From Geodermatophilaceae bacterium NBWT11 (GTDB lineage: Bacteria; Actinomycetota; Actinomycetes; Mycobacteriales; Geodermatophilaceae): DNA of 64,000 bases. The notes beneath the pieces were generated by a model. The model saw only the letters and a program-made list of their open reading frames with translations. It had not been told where the DNA came from and did not search any database. A program made the translations under genes and the position numbers. The stretch covers positions 2,480,001 to 2,544,000 of the forward strand of contig CP043652.1 of assembly GCA_014218215.1 (NCBI GenBank), read 5' to 3'. Positions 43,802-51,995 of this stretch are shown here, one piece after another (the stretch's first letter is position 1; each line of letters begins with the position of its first letter).

Positions 43802-44088
43802 GAGCGCCCCTGCTGCTGGTCGGCGCGCTGATGCTGGCCGGCTGCGGCAGCCCGCCCGCGGCCTCGACGATCAGCGCCGCCCTGCAGGACGACGGCGCCC
43901 CCGCCGCGCTGGCCGACTGCTTCGCCGCGGGCCTGCTGGACGCCGACGTCTCCGGCAGCACGCTGGACACGTTCGCCGAGCAGGGCGCGGTCGACGACGA
44001 GGGCGCCGACGTCGAGCTCGACGTCGACGACCTGCCCGTCGCCGACGCCCTGCTGGCCGACTGCGCGGAGCAGACCACCTCGGGTTGA
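43798..44088 (+). CDS. Small acidic lipoprotein
   Basis: This 96-residue protein starts with GTG overlapping the DUF427 stop by four bases. A short signal peptide ends with lipobox LAGC (residues 14-17), followed by a Ser/Pro linker and an acidic region with two Cys (LADCFAAGLL and LLADCAEQT) that could form a disulfide. No known family. It is probably exported and lipid-anchored. Confidence 0.8.
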   Translation: MRAPLLLVGALMLAGCGSPPAASTISAALQDDGAPAALADCFAAGLLDADVSGSTLDTFAEQGAVDDEGADVELDVDDLPVADALLADCAEQTTSG

Positions 44089-44118
44089 GCCCACCGGCCC
44101 CTGGGCACCGCGGGGACC

Positions 44119-44784
44119 GTGCCCGCACCCGTGATCGCTGTCCTGGACGTCGACGGCACCCTCGTCGACTCGAACTACCACCACGCGCTGGGCTGGTACC
44201 GGGCGTTCCGCTCGGTGGGGGAGACCTTCCCGGTGTGGCGGCTGCACCGGCTGATCGGGATGGGCGGGGACCAGCTGGTGGCCGCGATCGGCGGGCAGGA
44301 GCTGGAGGACCGGGTCGGCGACGAGGTGCGGGACCGCTGGGCGGCCGAGGTGGAACCCCTGCTCGGTGAGCTGTCCCCGCTGCCCGGCGCCCGGGACCTG
44401 CTGGTGGCGATCCGCGACCGCGGCCACCGGCTGGTGCTCGCCAGCTCCGGCAAGCAGTCGCAGGTCGACGGCTACCTCGACCTGCTCGACGCCCGGGATC
44501 TCGCCGAGGACTGGACCACCAGCGACGACGTCGAGTCTTCCAAGCCCGCGCCGGACCTGCTGCAGACCGCGCTGCGCAAGCTGGGCGAGCCCGCGGACGC
44601 ACCCGCCGTGCTGATCGGGGACTCGGTGTTCGACGTGGAGGCGGCGAAGCGGGCCGGCATGCCCGCCATCGCCGTCCGCTCCGGTGGCTTCGGGGACGAC
44701 GAACGATGCGAGGCCGGCGCCGTGGCTCTGTACGACACCCCGGGCGACCTGGCCGCCGACCTCGACGCCACCGCGCTCAGCTGA
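44119..44784 (+). CDS. HAD-family phosphatase (PGP-like)
   Basis: This 221-residue protein starts with GTG. HAD motifs are complete: VLDVDGTLVDSNYHHALGWY (motif I, DxDGTxxDS), the Ser/Thr in VLASSGKQSQ (motif II), Lys in SSKPAPDLLQTAL, and motif IV IGDSVFDVEAAKRAGM. The length and layout fit phosphoglycolate phosphatase/beta-phosphoglucomutase-like enzymes. The substrate is not clear. It converges on gpgS with eight bases of overlap. Confidence 0.9.
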   Translation: MPAPVIAVLDVDGTLVDSNYHHALGWYRAFRSVGETFPVWRLHRLIGMGGDQLVAAIGGQELEDRVGDEVRDRWAAEVEPLLGELSPLPGARDLLVAIRDRGHRLVLASSGKQSQVDGYLDLLDARDLAEDWTTSDDVESSKPAPDLLQTALRKLGEPADAPAVLIGDSVFDVEAAKRAGMPAIAVRSGGFGDDERCEAGAVALYDTPGDLAADLDATALS

Positions 44785-45778
44785 CGGCGGCGAACCGCTC
44801 GACGTAGTCGGCCACGGTCACCATCGGCGGCCGCTGGTCGACCGCGACCGGGATGCTGGTGGGCACGAAGCCCTCGCCGTCGTGCGCGAACTGGGTGAGC
44901 AGCCCGCCCGGTGCCGAGCGGTGCCGGTTGCCGCGCTGGGAGCGGGCCAGCACGGTCGACAGGATCTGACCGGCCATCGCGCCGAGCGCCTCGTCGGTCT
45001 GGTGCGAGTGCACCCGGGTGCCGAGGTCGACCTGGGCCAGGCCGGGCAGGCCGCAGACCTGCAGCAGGTCGACCAGCAGACCCACCTCGACCCCGTAGCC
45101 GGAGACGAAGGGCACCTGCTCCAGGGCCGAACGCCGTCCGGCGTACTCCCCGCCCAGGGGCTGCACGAAGCCGGCCAGCTCGGGCCACAGCGCGTTGAGC
45201 AGCGGTCGCGCGGTGAGCTCGGTGACCCGGCCGCCGCCGGCCGCGCGCACCTCGCCGTCCACGGACAGCGGGCGGGTGTAGCAGCCCTTGACGTAGTCGA
45301 CCCGCGGGTCGGTGAGCAACGGGCCGAGCAGGCCCGGCACGTAGTGGCTGACGTCGTTGAGCAGGTCGGAGTCGATGAACACGACCAGGTCTCCGCTGGT
45401 GGCGGCCAGGGACTTCCACAGCGCCTCGCCCTTGCCGCGGCGCGACCCGTGGCCGGGCAGCACGTCGGCGGTGGCCACCACGTCGGCGCCGGCGGCCCGG
45501 GCGATCGCGGCGGTGTCGTCGGTGGAGTCGGAGTCCATCACCAGGACCTCGTCGACCAGCTGCACGTCCTCGACCCAGCGGGTGACCAGGTCGCGGACCA
45601 GCCCGCCGACCGTGGCCGCCTCGTTGCGCGCGGGGAGCACGACCGAGATCCGGTGGCCCCCGCGGCGCTTGGCCGCGAGCAGGGCGGGGACGTCGATCTC
45701 GGCCAGGGAGGTGGCCGAGGTGGTGCGGTGCTCGAACCAGGCGCGGGCGTCGGGTCTCATGCGCCCACTGTCAGACAC
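44777..45778 (-). CDS. gpgS: Glucosyl-3-phosphoglycerate synthase
   Basis: This 333-residue GT81-type protein starts with GTG at 45778 (AGGAG eight bases upstream) or ATG 45760. Motifs: ISVVLPARNEAATVGGLV, DSDSTDDTA, FIDSDLLNDVSHYVPGLLGPLL (D-x-D metal site), GGEYAGRRSALEQVPFVSGYGVEVGLL and HSHQTDEALGAMA. It moves glucose from a nucleotide sugar to 3-phosphoglycerate, the first step to glucosylglycerate, a compatible solute and precursor of methylglucose lipopolysaccharides. A partner phosphatase is not next to it, although an unrelated HAD gene is. Confidence 0.93.
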   Translation of the reverse strand: MSDSGRMRPDARAWFEHRTTSATSLAEIDVPALLAAKRRGGHRISVVLPARNEAATVGGLVRDLVTRWVEDVQLVDEVLVMDSDSTDDTAAIARAAGADVVATADVLPGHGSRRGKGEALWKSLAATSGDLVVFIDSDLLNDVSHYVPGLLGPLLTDPRVDYVKGCYTRPLSVDGEVRAAGGGRVTELTARPLLNALWPELAGFVQPLGGEYAGRRSALEQVPFVSGYGVEVGLLVDLLQVCGLPGLAQVDLGTRVHSHQTDEALGAMAGQILSTVLARSQRGNRHRSAPGGLLTQFAHDGEGFVPTSIPVAVDQRPPMVTVADYVERFAAVS

Positions 45779-45810
45779 CCCTGCCTCTCCTGTCGCGTCC
45801 GCAGGGGCGG

Positions 45811-45832
45811 GTTCACGCGATCTTCACGTCCG
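45811..45832. promoter_or_regulatory. PHO-box-like direct repeat upstream of gpgS
   Basis: Two adjacent 11-base units, GTTCACGCGAT and CTTCACGTCCG, resemble the actinobacterial PhoP-binding direct repeat (G/T-T-CAC). They lie 33 bases before the gpgS start. Two units make this a weak call. Confidence 0.25.
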
Positions 45833-45897
45833 GCGCGGCGCGGGGCACACGCCCGTAACGGAGCCTGACCAGGCCGTTCCCGCCGTCCACCGGTCGT

Positions 45898-48030
45898 TCA
45901 CCCGCCGGCCGCCTCCACCCTCGCGGCGGCGCGGGGATCGGGGTGGCCCAGGTCGGTGAGCCAGCCGCGGAGGACCCGGTGCAGCGCCTCGGCGCCGACC
46001 ACCTCCCCGGGCGGGGTGAAGGACGACGGGTAGACCAGGAAGCCGTGCTGCTGCGGCCCGCCGAGCCCACCGTGCGACCCCACGTGCGGCTCGAAGGGGG
46101 AGGCCTCGTCGGTCTCCGGGTCGTACCGGCTGTTGATCATCAGGTCGGCGCAGTGGGGGAAGGTCGAGGCCCGGGCGACCAGCGATGCGGCGTGCTCGCC
46201 GTAGGGCTCCAGCGGGTCCTCGCCGACGACGACGCCGGAGTCCAGCCGGCGCAGTCCGTCGCGGCCGAGCACCACGGGGCCGAACTCGGCGGTCTGCACC
46301 AGCACGAAGCCCACCCCGGCGTGGTCGACGAGCCGGGGGAGCAGGTCGGGCCAGCGCTGCTCGATCTGCTCGATGGTGGCCCGGCCGGGCAGGTCGGTGA
46401 AGCTGACCAGCGCGGTGTGCCCGCTGACCACGCAGACCACCCCGGGGGCCACCCGCGCGGTCCGGCCGGGCTCGCCGGTGACGTCCCGGGGGCGGTGCTC
46501 GGCCGAGCCGGCCGTCTCCACCCGGGCGCGCAGCCGGCGGGCGATCGGGCCGTCCCCGGTGGACACCTCGGCGAGCGCGGCGCCCACCTGCCAGCCCTCC
46601 GCGGGGCGGCGGCTGTCCGAGGGGCCGGCGAGCGGCTTGTGCCGGCCGCGGTGCCGGCGGGTCTGCGGCACACCGCCGCACAGCCGGCCGACCAGCTCCT
46701 CGACGGTCTCGCCGAACCGGTCGGCGAAGGCCTGGCCCTGGGTCTGGCCGTGGTCGGAGAGGCAGACCAGGTGGTAGGGCCGGGGGGCGAGCTGGGTGGC
46801 CCGCCAGAGCCGGCCGATCTGCTGGTCGATGCTGCGCAGCACCTCGAGGGTGTCGTAGCGCTCGATCCCGGAGTGGTGCGCGACCTCGTCGTAGCCCAGG
46901 AAGTCCGCGTAGGCGACGGGGCGGCCGGCGACCATGTCCTCGATCAGCGCGGCGACGACGACGTCCCGGGCGATGACCGTCGTCCCCGGTCGGGCCAGCG
47001 GGTAGACGCCGCCGCGCCGCACCCGGGGGCGGACGTCGGCGCGGCGCTGCTTGCCCGCCGCGCGCAGCTCGCGCCACACGTCGACCAGGGACACCGCCAG
47101 CGTGCGCAGGGTGTTCACCGGGTTGGCGAAGTAGGAGTAGTAGCCGGCGCCGAAGCGCGCGTCGGCGGCCCGCGAGCCCCGGGCGACCAGCTTGGGCAGT
47201 GCGCTCATCGTGAGCGAGACGTGGTCGGCGTCCCCGGTGAACAGGTTGCCGCGCCCGGCGCCGCCCCCGGACAGCAGCCCGGCCCCGTCGCTGTGCCGGG
47301 CCTCGACCAGCGCGGCGTCCCCCGGGTGGGAGACGGTGACCACCCGGTCGCGCTCCTTCTCGTACCAGCGGAAGGCGACGACGTCGAAGTTGTCGCCCTG
47401 CAGGATCCCGCAGACGCTGGCCCCGGTCTGCGAGCTCCAGTCGGTGTGCCAGGAGGTGAGCACGTGGCTGTCGGCGCGCAGCCACGCGGCGAGCGTGGGC
47501 ATCGTGCCGTCCCGCACGGCACGGCGGGCGATCGCGTGCCCGAGGCCGTCGATCTGCAGGAACAGCACACCGGGGACGTCGTCCCGGGTGCCGTCGCCGG
47601 CCTTGCGCCGGGCCCGCCGGTGGAACAGCTCGTCCTCGTCCAGGGCCAGCGCGCTGCTGATCACCGCCGCCACCCCGGCCATCGCGACCGCGACCACGAT
47701 CGACGTCCGGAAGGAGGTGACCTCGACCCCGGGGATGGCGTAGAAGACGCCCAGCACGCCGGCGCCGAGCACCAGGAACCCGCCCAGGCCCAGCGTCACG
47801 AACGCGAACGGCAGCGCGATGCGCATGAGCAGCGGCCAGACGACACCGGCCAGCACGCCCAGCAGCAACGCGGCGACCGGCGGCTGCCACCACGCGTCCA
47901 TGGCGAAGCCGGTGAGCCAGCGGTCCAGGCCCCACAGCGCCAGGGTGGCGAGCAGCCAGACCAGCAGCACCCGGGCGACGGCGCGGCCGGAGGTGAGCAC
48001 CCGGCCGGGGGGACGGTGCGGGGCGCTCAC
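45898..48030 (-). CDS. Membrane-anchored alkaline-phosphatase-superfamily protein (phosphodiesterase domain)
   Basis: This 710-residue protein starts with GTG overlapping the DedA stop. Four N-terminal helices (RVLLVWLLATLALWGLDRW, AALLLGVLAGVVW, FVTLGLGGFLVLGAGVLG, SIVVAVAMAGVAAVI) form a phage-holin-like membrane part. After about residue 160 is a type I phosphodiesterase/nucleotide pyrophosphatase domain: LFLQIDGLGHAIA, SHTDWSSQTGAS-like motif, ADFLGYDEVAHHSG, LSDHGQTQG and HVGSHGGLGG hold the zinc ligands. It probably acts at the membrane on lipid or envelope phosphodiesters. It is in an operon with a DedA and an MBL-fold protein. Confidence 0.88.
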   Translation of the reverse strand: MSAPHRPPGRVLTSGRAVARVLLVWLLATLALWGLDRWLTGFAMDAWWQPPVAALLLGVLAGVVWPLLMRIALPFAFVTLGLGGFLVLGAGVLGVFYAIPGVEVTSFRTSIVVAVAMAGVAAVISSALALDEDELFHRRARRKAGDGTRDDVPGVLFLQIDGLGHAIARRAVRDGTMPTLAAWLRADSHVLTSWHTDWSSQTGASVCGILQGDNFDVVAFRWYEKERDRVVTVSHPGDAALVEARHSDGAGLLSGGGAGRGNLFTGDADHVSLTMSALPKLVARGSRAADARFGAGYYSYFANPVNTLRTLAVSLVDVWRELRAAGKQRRADVRPRVRRGGVYPLARPGTTVIARDVVVAALIEDMVAGRPVAYADFLGYDEVAHHSGIERYDTLEVLRSIDQQIGRLWRATQLAPRPYHLVCLSDHGQTQGQAFADRFGETVEELVGRLCGGVPQTRRHRGRHKPLAGPSDSRRPAEGWQVGAALAEVSTGDGPIARRLRARVETAGSAEHRPRDVTGEPGRTARVAPGVVCVVSGHTALVSFTDLPGRATIEQIEQRWPDLLPRLVDHAGVGFVLVQTAEFGPVVLGRDGLRRLDSGVVVGEDPLEPYGEHAASLVARASTFPHCADLMINSRYDPETDEASPFEPHVGSHGGLGGPQQHGFLVYPSSFTPPGEVVGAEALHRVLRGWLTDLGHPDPRAAARVEAAGG

Positions 48031-48632
48031 TCGACCGGCTGCTTCCGCTTCCGGCGCCGGGAGGCCACCAGGTTGCCGACCAGCCCCACCAGCAGCACCA
48101 GCCCGGTGGCCACCAGGGTGGCGATCAGCGGGTTGTCGAAGATGCCGCCGCTGACCACGCCGAGCAGGGCGTAGGCGACCGCCCACAGCAGGGCGGCGCC
48201 GAACGAGGCGGGGAGCAGCCGGCGCCAGGGGTAGGCCAGCGCGCCGGTGGCGACCAGCACCGGGATGCGGCCGGCGGGCAGCAGCCGGCCGGCGACGACG
48301 ATCTGCCAGCCGTGCGCCCGGAACTGGGTGCGCACCTCCTCCAGCCGGGAGGCGTGCTGGCCGCGGGAGACCCAGCGGACCGCCGACGGGCCGCCGAACC
48401 GGGCAATGGAGAACGTCACGACGTCGCCGAGGAAGGCGGCCAGGGTGGCGAGCACCAGGACGAGGGCGATCTCCAGCCGGTCGGTGGTCATCGCGACCGC
48501 GGCCGCCACCGACAGCAGCGGCCCGGTGGGGACGACGGGCACGATCGAGCCGAGCAGGATGCCGCCGAACAGCACCGGGTAGCCCAGCGAGCTCCCGTCG
48601 GTCCACCCCGAGGCGAGCACGGTGACGCTCAC
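48027..48632 (-). CDS. DedA-family membrane protein
   Basis: This 201-residue protein starts with GTG overlapping the upstream MBL-fold gene by four bases. Features: PVLFGGILLGSIVPVVPTGPLLSVAAAVAM with the Pro-rich re-entrant loop, GDVVTFSIARFGG, and AGRLLPAGRIPVLVATGALAYPWRRLLPAS with the conserved R...G-x-R-x3 motif. DedA/VTT proteins help flip polyprenyl phosphate and other lipids across the membrane. Neighbouring phosphodiesterase genes suggest an envelope lipid-carrier role. Confidence 0.9.
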   Translation of the reverse strand: MSVTVLASGWTDGSSLGYPVLFGGILLGSIVPVVPTGPLLSVAAAVAMTTDRLEIALVLVLATLAAFLGDVVTFSIARFGGPSAVRWVSRGQHASRLEEVRTQFRAHGWQIVVAGRLLPAGRIPVLVATGALAYPWRRLLPASFGAALLWAVAYALLGVVSGGIFDNPLIATLVATGLVLLVGLVGNLVASRRRKRKQPVE

Positions 48633-49420
48633 GGGGCGGGCCAGGCGATCGGGGAGCCGGGGGCGGTGACGAGGACGGTGGTGTCCAGGCCGGCGGCGGC
48701 CACCGCGGCGGCGAAGTCGTGCGGGGGGTCGACGAGCAGCCGGCGCATGAGGGGACCCACGCGCGGCAGTGTCGTCGTCCCCACGGCTGCGAGGGTGCCC
48801 CAGTGCACTGGGACGGCGTGCCGCGGGTGCAGCAACGCGCAGGCCAGGGCCGCGCCGGCCGGGTCGAGGTGCCCCGGGCCCAGGGAGGTGCCCCAGCCCC
48901 AGACGGGCAGCAGCGCGAGGTCGATCGTCCCCAGGGAGGACATCTCGGGGAACACGTCGGTGTCGCCGGCGGCGTAGACCGTCGTCGTCCCGTCGGAGAG
49001 CAGGTGGCCCATCGCGAGGGCGTCCGGGCCGCGCTCGGAGCGCGGGCCCCACCGGTGGCCGCTGTGGTGCGCGGGCACCCCGGTGACGGTCAGCGCGCCG
49101 TCGGTGAGCACCTCACCGGGCGCCAGCTCCTCGACCCGGGTGAACCCCTTGCCGCGCAGCCACGCCCCGGACCCGCGGGGGACGACGACGCGGGTGCCGC
49201 GGCCCAGCGTCCGCAGCGAGGGCAGGTGCAGGTGGTCGCCGTGCTGGTGGCTGATGAGCACGAGGTCCACGTCGGCCCACGCCGAGGGGTTCAGCCGGGG
49301 GACGACGCGGCGCAGCGGACCCACCCCGCCGGTGAGCAGCGGGTCGGTGAGCACCACCCGGTCGGCGAGCTCGAGACGGACGGTGGAGTGGCCCAGGAAG
49401 GTGGCCGCCGGTGTCCGCAC
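48629..49420 (-). CDS. MBL-fold metal-dependent hydrolase (UlaG-like)
   Basis: This 263-residue protein is taken from GTG 49420 (MRTPAATFLGHSTVRLEL); a TTG five codons earlier is also in frame. The metal site is VLISHQHGDHLHLPSL (HxHxDH), with further ligands in AHHSGHRWG, YAAGDTDVFPEM and HWGTLA. The UlaG/RNase Z-like layout fits lactonases and N-acyl phospholipase D-type hydrolases. As first gene of the DedA operon it may act on an envelope phospholipid. Confidence 0.87.
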   Translation of the reverse strand: MRTPAATFLGHSTVRLELADRVVLTDPLLTGGVGPLRRVVPRLNPSAWADVDLVLISHQHGDHLHLPSLRTLGRGTRVVVPRGSGAWLRGKGFTRVEELAPGEVLTDGALTVTGVPAHHSGHRWGPRSERGPDALAMGHLLSDGTTTVYAAGDTDVFPEMSSLGTIDLALLPVWGWGTSLGPGHLDPAGAALACALLHPRHAVPVHWGTLAAVGTTTLPRVGPLMRRLLVDPPHDFAAAVAAAGLDTTVLVTAPGSPIAWPAP

Positions 49421-49447
49421 GGGGTCAGTGAACAACAGAGATGCAGG

Positions 49448-51995
49448 TCAGCGGCCACCGACGCTCGGGGCGCCCTCGGCCAGCAGGGCGCGGACCCCGC
49501 CGATGTCGACCAGCTGGGGGGTGGCCCGGCTGCGCACCATCCGCACGCCGGTCGCCAGGGCGGCGTCGCGCAGGGGGGGTGGCCTCCACGCCGTGCACGA
49601 TCGTGGTGATCCCGAAGGCGTCGGCGGTCGCGGTGATGGCCGCGAGCACCTGGAGGGCCCGGGCCTCGTCGCCCCGGGCGCCCAGGGCCGACAGGTCCAC
49701 GCGGACGGAGTCCAGCGGGATGCGGGACAGGTGCTTGTAGAGCGTCTGGCCCATGCCGTAGTCGTCCAGGCAGATCCGCACGCCGTCGGCGTGCAGCACG
49801 TGCAGCGCCCGGGGCAGCGAGGCCGGCGCCGTGGCCAGGGCCTCCTCGGTGACGGCCACCGAGAGCCGGGGCGCGGGCAGGCCGGAGGTGGCCAGGGCCG
49901 TGCGGACGTCGGCGACCAGCAGCTCGGGTAGCACGTGCCCGGCGGGCAGGTCGACGGCGAGGGTCAGGTCCGCGGGCAGGGTGGCCGCCTCGGCGGTCGC
50001 GGTGTGCACCAGCCAGCGCTGCAGGGCGGCTGCGTGACCCTGCCGGCCACCGGCCGCCCAGAGCTCGGCGGCGGGCAGCTCGCCGGCGGTGCGGTGGACC
50101 CAGACCGGGACGGCGTGCACGGCCAGCACGGGGGACTCCGCGGAGCCGGCCAGGGTGTAGCGGAGCTGGACCTGGCCGTCGGCGAGCGCGGCGGCGACGT
50201 CGGAGTCGGTGGAGTGCGAGCCGCGGCCGTCGTCCCACACCCGGACGCAGCCCTTGCCGGCCTGCTTGGCCGCCCGCAGGGCCGCGTCGGCCTCCCGGAA
50301 GGCGAGCTGGCCCCCGCCGGGGTGCAGCTGGGCGACCCCCACGCTGGCGCCGACGGCGTAGGTGCCGGCCGCGGTGCGGTGCGGGTGGGCGAGCGCGTCG
50401 ACCACCCGCTGGGCGGTGTCGCGGGCCTCGCGCAGCGTGCCCTCGACCAGGACGGCGAACTCGTCGCCCCCGAGCCGGGCGACGACGTCCTGCTCGCGGA
50501 CGGCCGAGCGCAGTCGACGGGCCACCTCGACCAGCAGCTGGTCGCCGGCCTCGTGCCCGGCCTCGTCGTTGACCGCCTTGAAGCCGTCGAGGTCGAGGAC
50601 CAGCAGGCAGCGTTCGGCGGTGCCGTTGCCCATCTCCTGGAAGAGCAGGGCGCGGTTGGGCACCCGGGTGAGGTGGTCGGTGTAGGCCATCCGCTCGAGC
50701 TCGCGCTCGCGCCGGCGGCGGGTGGTGACGTCGCGCAGGTGCAGCACCCGGCGGTCGCTGCCGGGACGGTCGTGGTGGGTGACCTCGAGCTCGGTGTGCC
50801 CGTCGTCGTCGGCCGGGACGCCGAAGTGCAGCACCGAGCCGCCCACGGCCAGCTCCTGCCCGACGCGCTCACGGTCGGCGGCGTCGACCAGGTCGAGCAG
50901 CGGGATCCCGGCACCCGGGTCGTCCAGACCGAGCAGGCTGCGCGCGGCGCGGGACGTGAACTGGAGGCGGAGGTCGCCGTCGACGATGACCACCCCGTCG
51001 GTGCTGGACTCCACGAGCTCGCGGAAGTCCTCCTCGGTCCGCATCAGGTCCGCCACCAGCCGCCCGCTGTCCCGCACCCGCAGGCTGGTGCGCACCAGCA
51101 GCAGGGCCACGACGGCGGCCACCCCCGCGAGGGCCACGGGCGAGGGCTGCTGGCCCCGGAGCACGGCGACGAGCAGCGCCAGCGGGAGGCCGAAGAGCGC
51201 CGCGACGGTGATGCCCAGGCCGATCGGGTTGATCCGGGGCGCCCGGGCGCGGGGGCCCTGGTCGGCCGCGACCGTGCGCGGTGCCGCGGCGATGGCGAGG
51301 AGGAAGGCCTCCAGGGCCAGCAGGACGGCACCGTCCCCGACCGCCTGCCAGAGCTGCAGCGGGTACAGCAGGGAGACCGCGAGCATCGAGGACGCCAGTG
51401 CGCTCAGGGCGATGCCGACCACGACGGCGGTGGCCGAGTGCCGCAGCGCGCGGGTGGACACCGTGCACAGCGCTCCGCCGAGACCGACCGCGACGGCGGC
51501 GTAGCTGCCGTAGCCGACGGCCAGCGGGCCCAGGGCGCCCGCGCCCTCGGCGGTGAACACCAGCAGGTCGGTCACGACGAGCAGGGACAGCGTGACCAGC
51601 AGGCCGTCGACGAGCAGGGTCGGTCCACGCGTGCTGCTCACCTGCCGGGCGAGCAGCACGCAGACCACCGGCGGGAGGCAGACGGCCAGGCCGAGCAGCA
51701 GGTCCCCGATGCCGACGCCACCGAACGCGGGTGCCAGGCCGCTGCCGGTGACCAGCCCGGACAGGGAGAAGAGCCCCCCGCAGACGAGCAGGAGCCGCCA
51801 CGGGGTGCGCGCCCGGGAGTCCAGGCCGCGGGCGGCCCGGGCCGCCCGCAGGGTGGCGACCGCCGCGAGGAGGCCGAGGGCGAGGTTGTCCCACTGCCGG
51901 CCGGAGCCGTCCGGCGGCGACGACGGCAGCGCGAGGGCCAGCACGAGGCCCCCGACCACGAGCGCCACCACGCTGGAGCGCGGGACGGCGGTCAC
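49448..51995 (-). pseudogene. Membrane GGDEF/EAL protein; GGDEF intact, EAL degenerate, frameshift in G7 run
   Basis: GTG at 51995 overlaps the previous stop. About eight to ten membrane helices come first (to about residue 315), then a PAS-like part (DFRELVESSTDGVVIVDGDL), an intact GGDEF domain (RLGGDEFAVLV), and an EAL-like domain missing the EAL motif and most catalytic acids (LAVHAVPVW, AVTEEAL, CLDDYGMGQTLYKHL). Seven Gs at 49573-49579 put the last 45 codons out of frame; six Gs would give LRDAALATGVRMVRSR...APSVGGR and a stop at 49448. As read it ends at 49425 instead. Probably a cyclase only. Confidence 0.8.
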
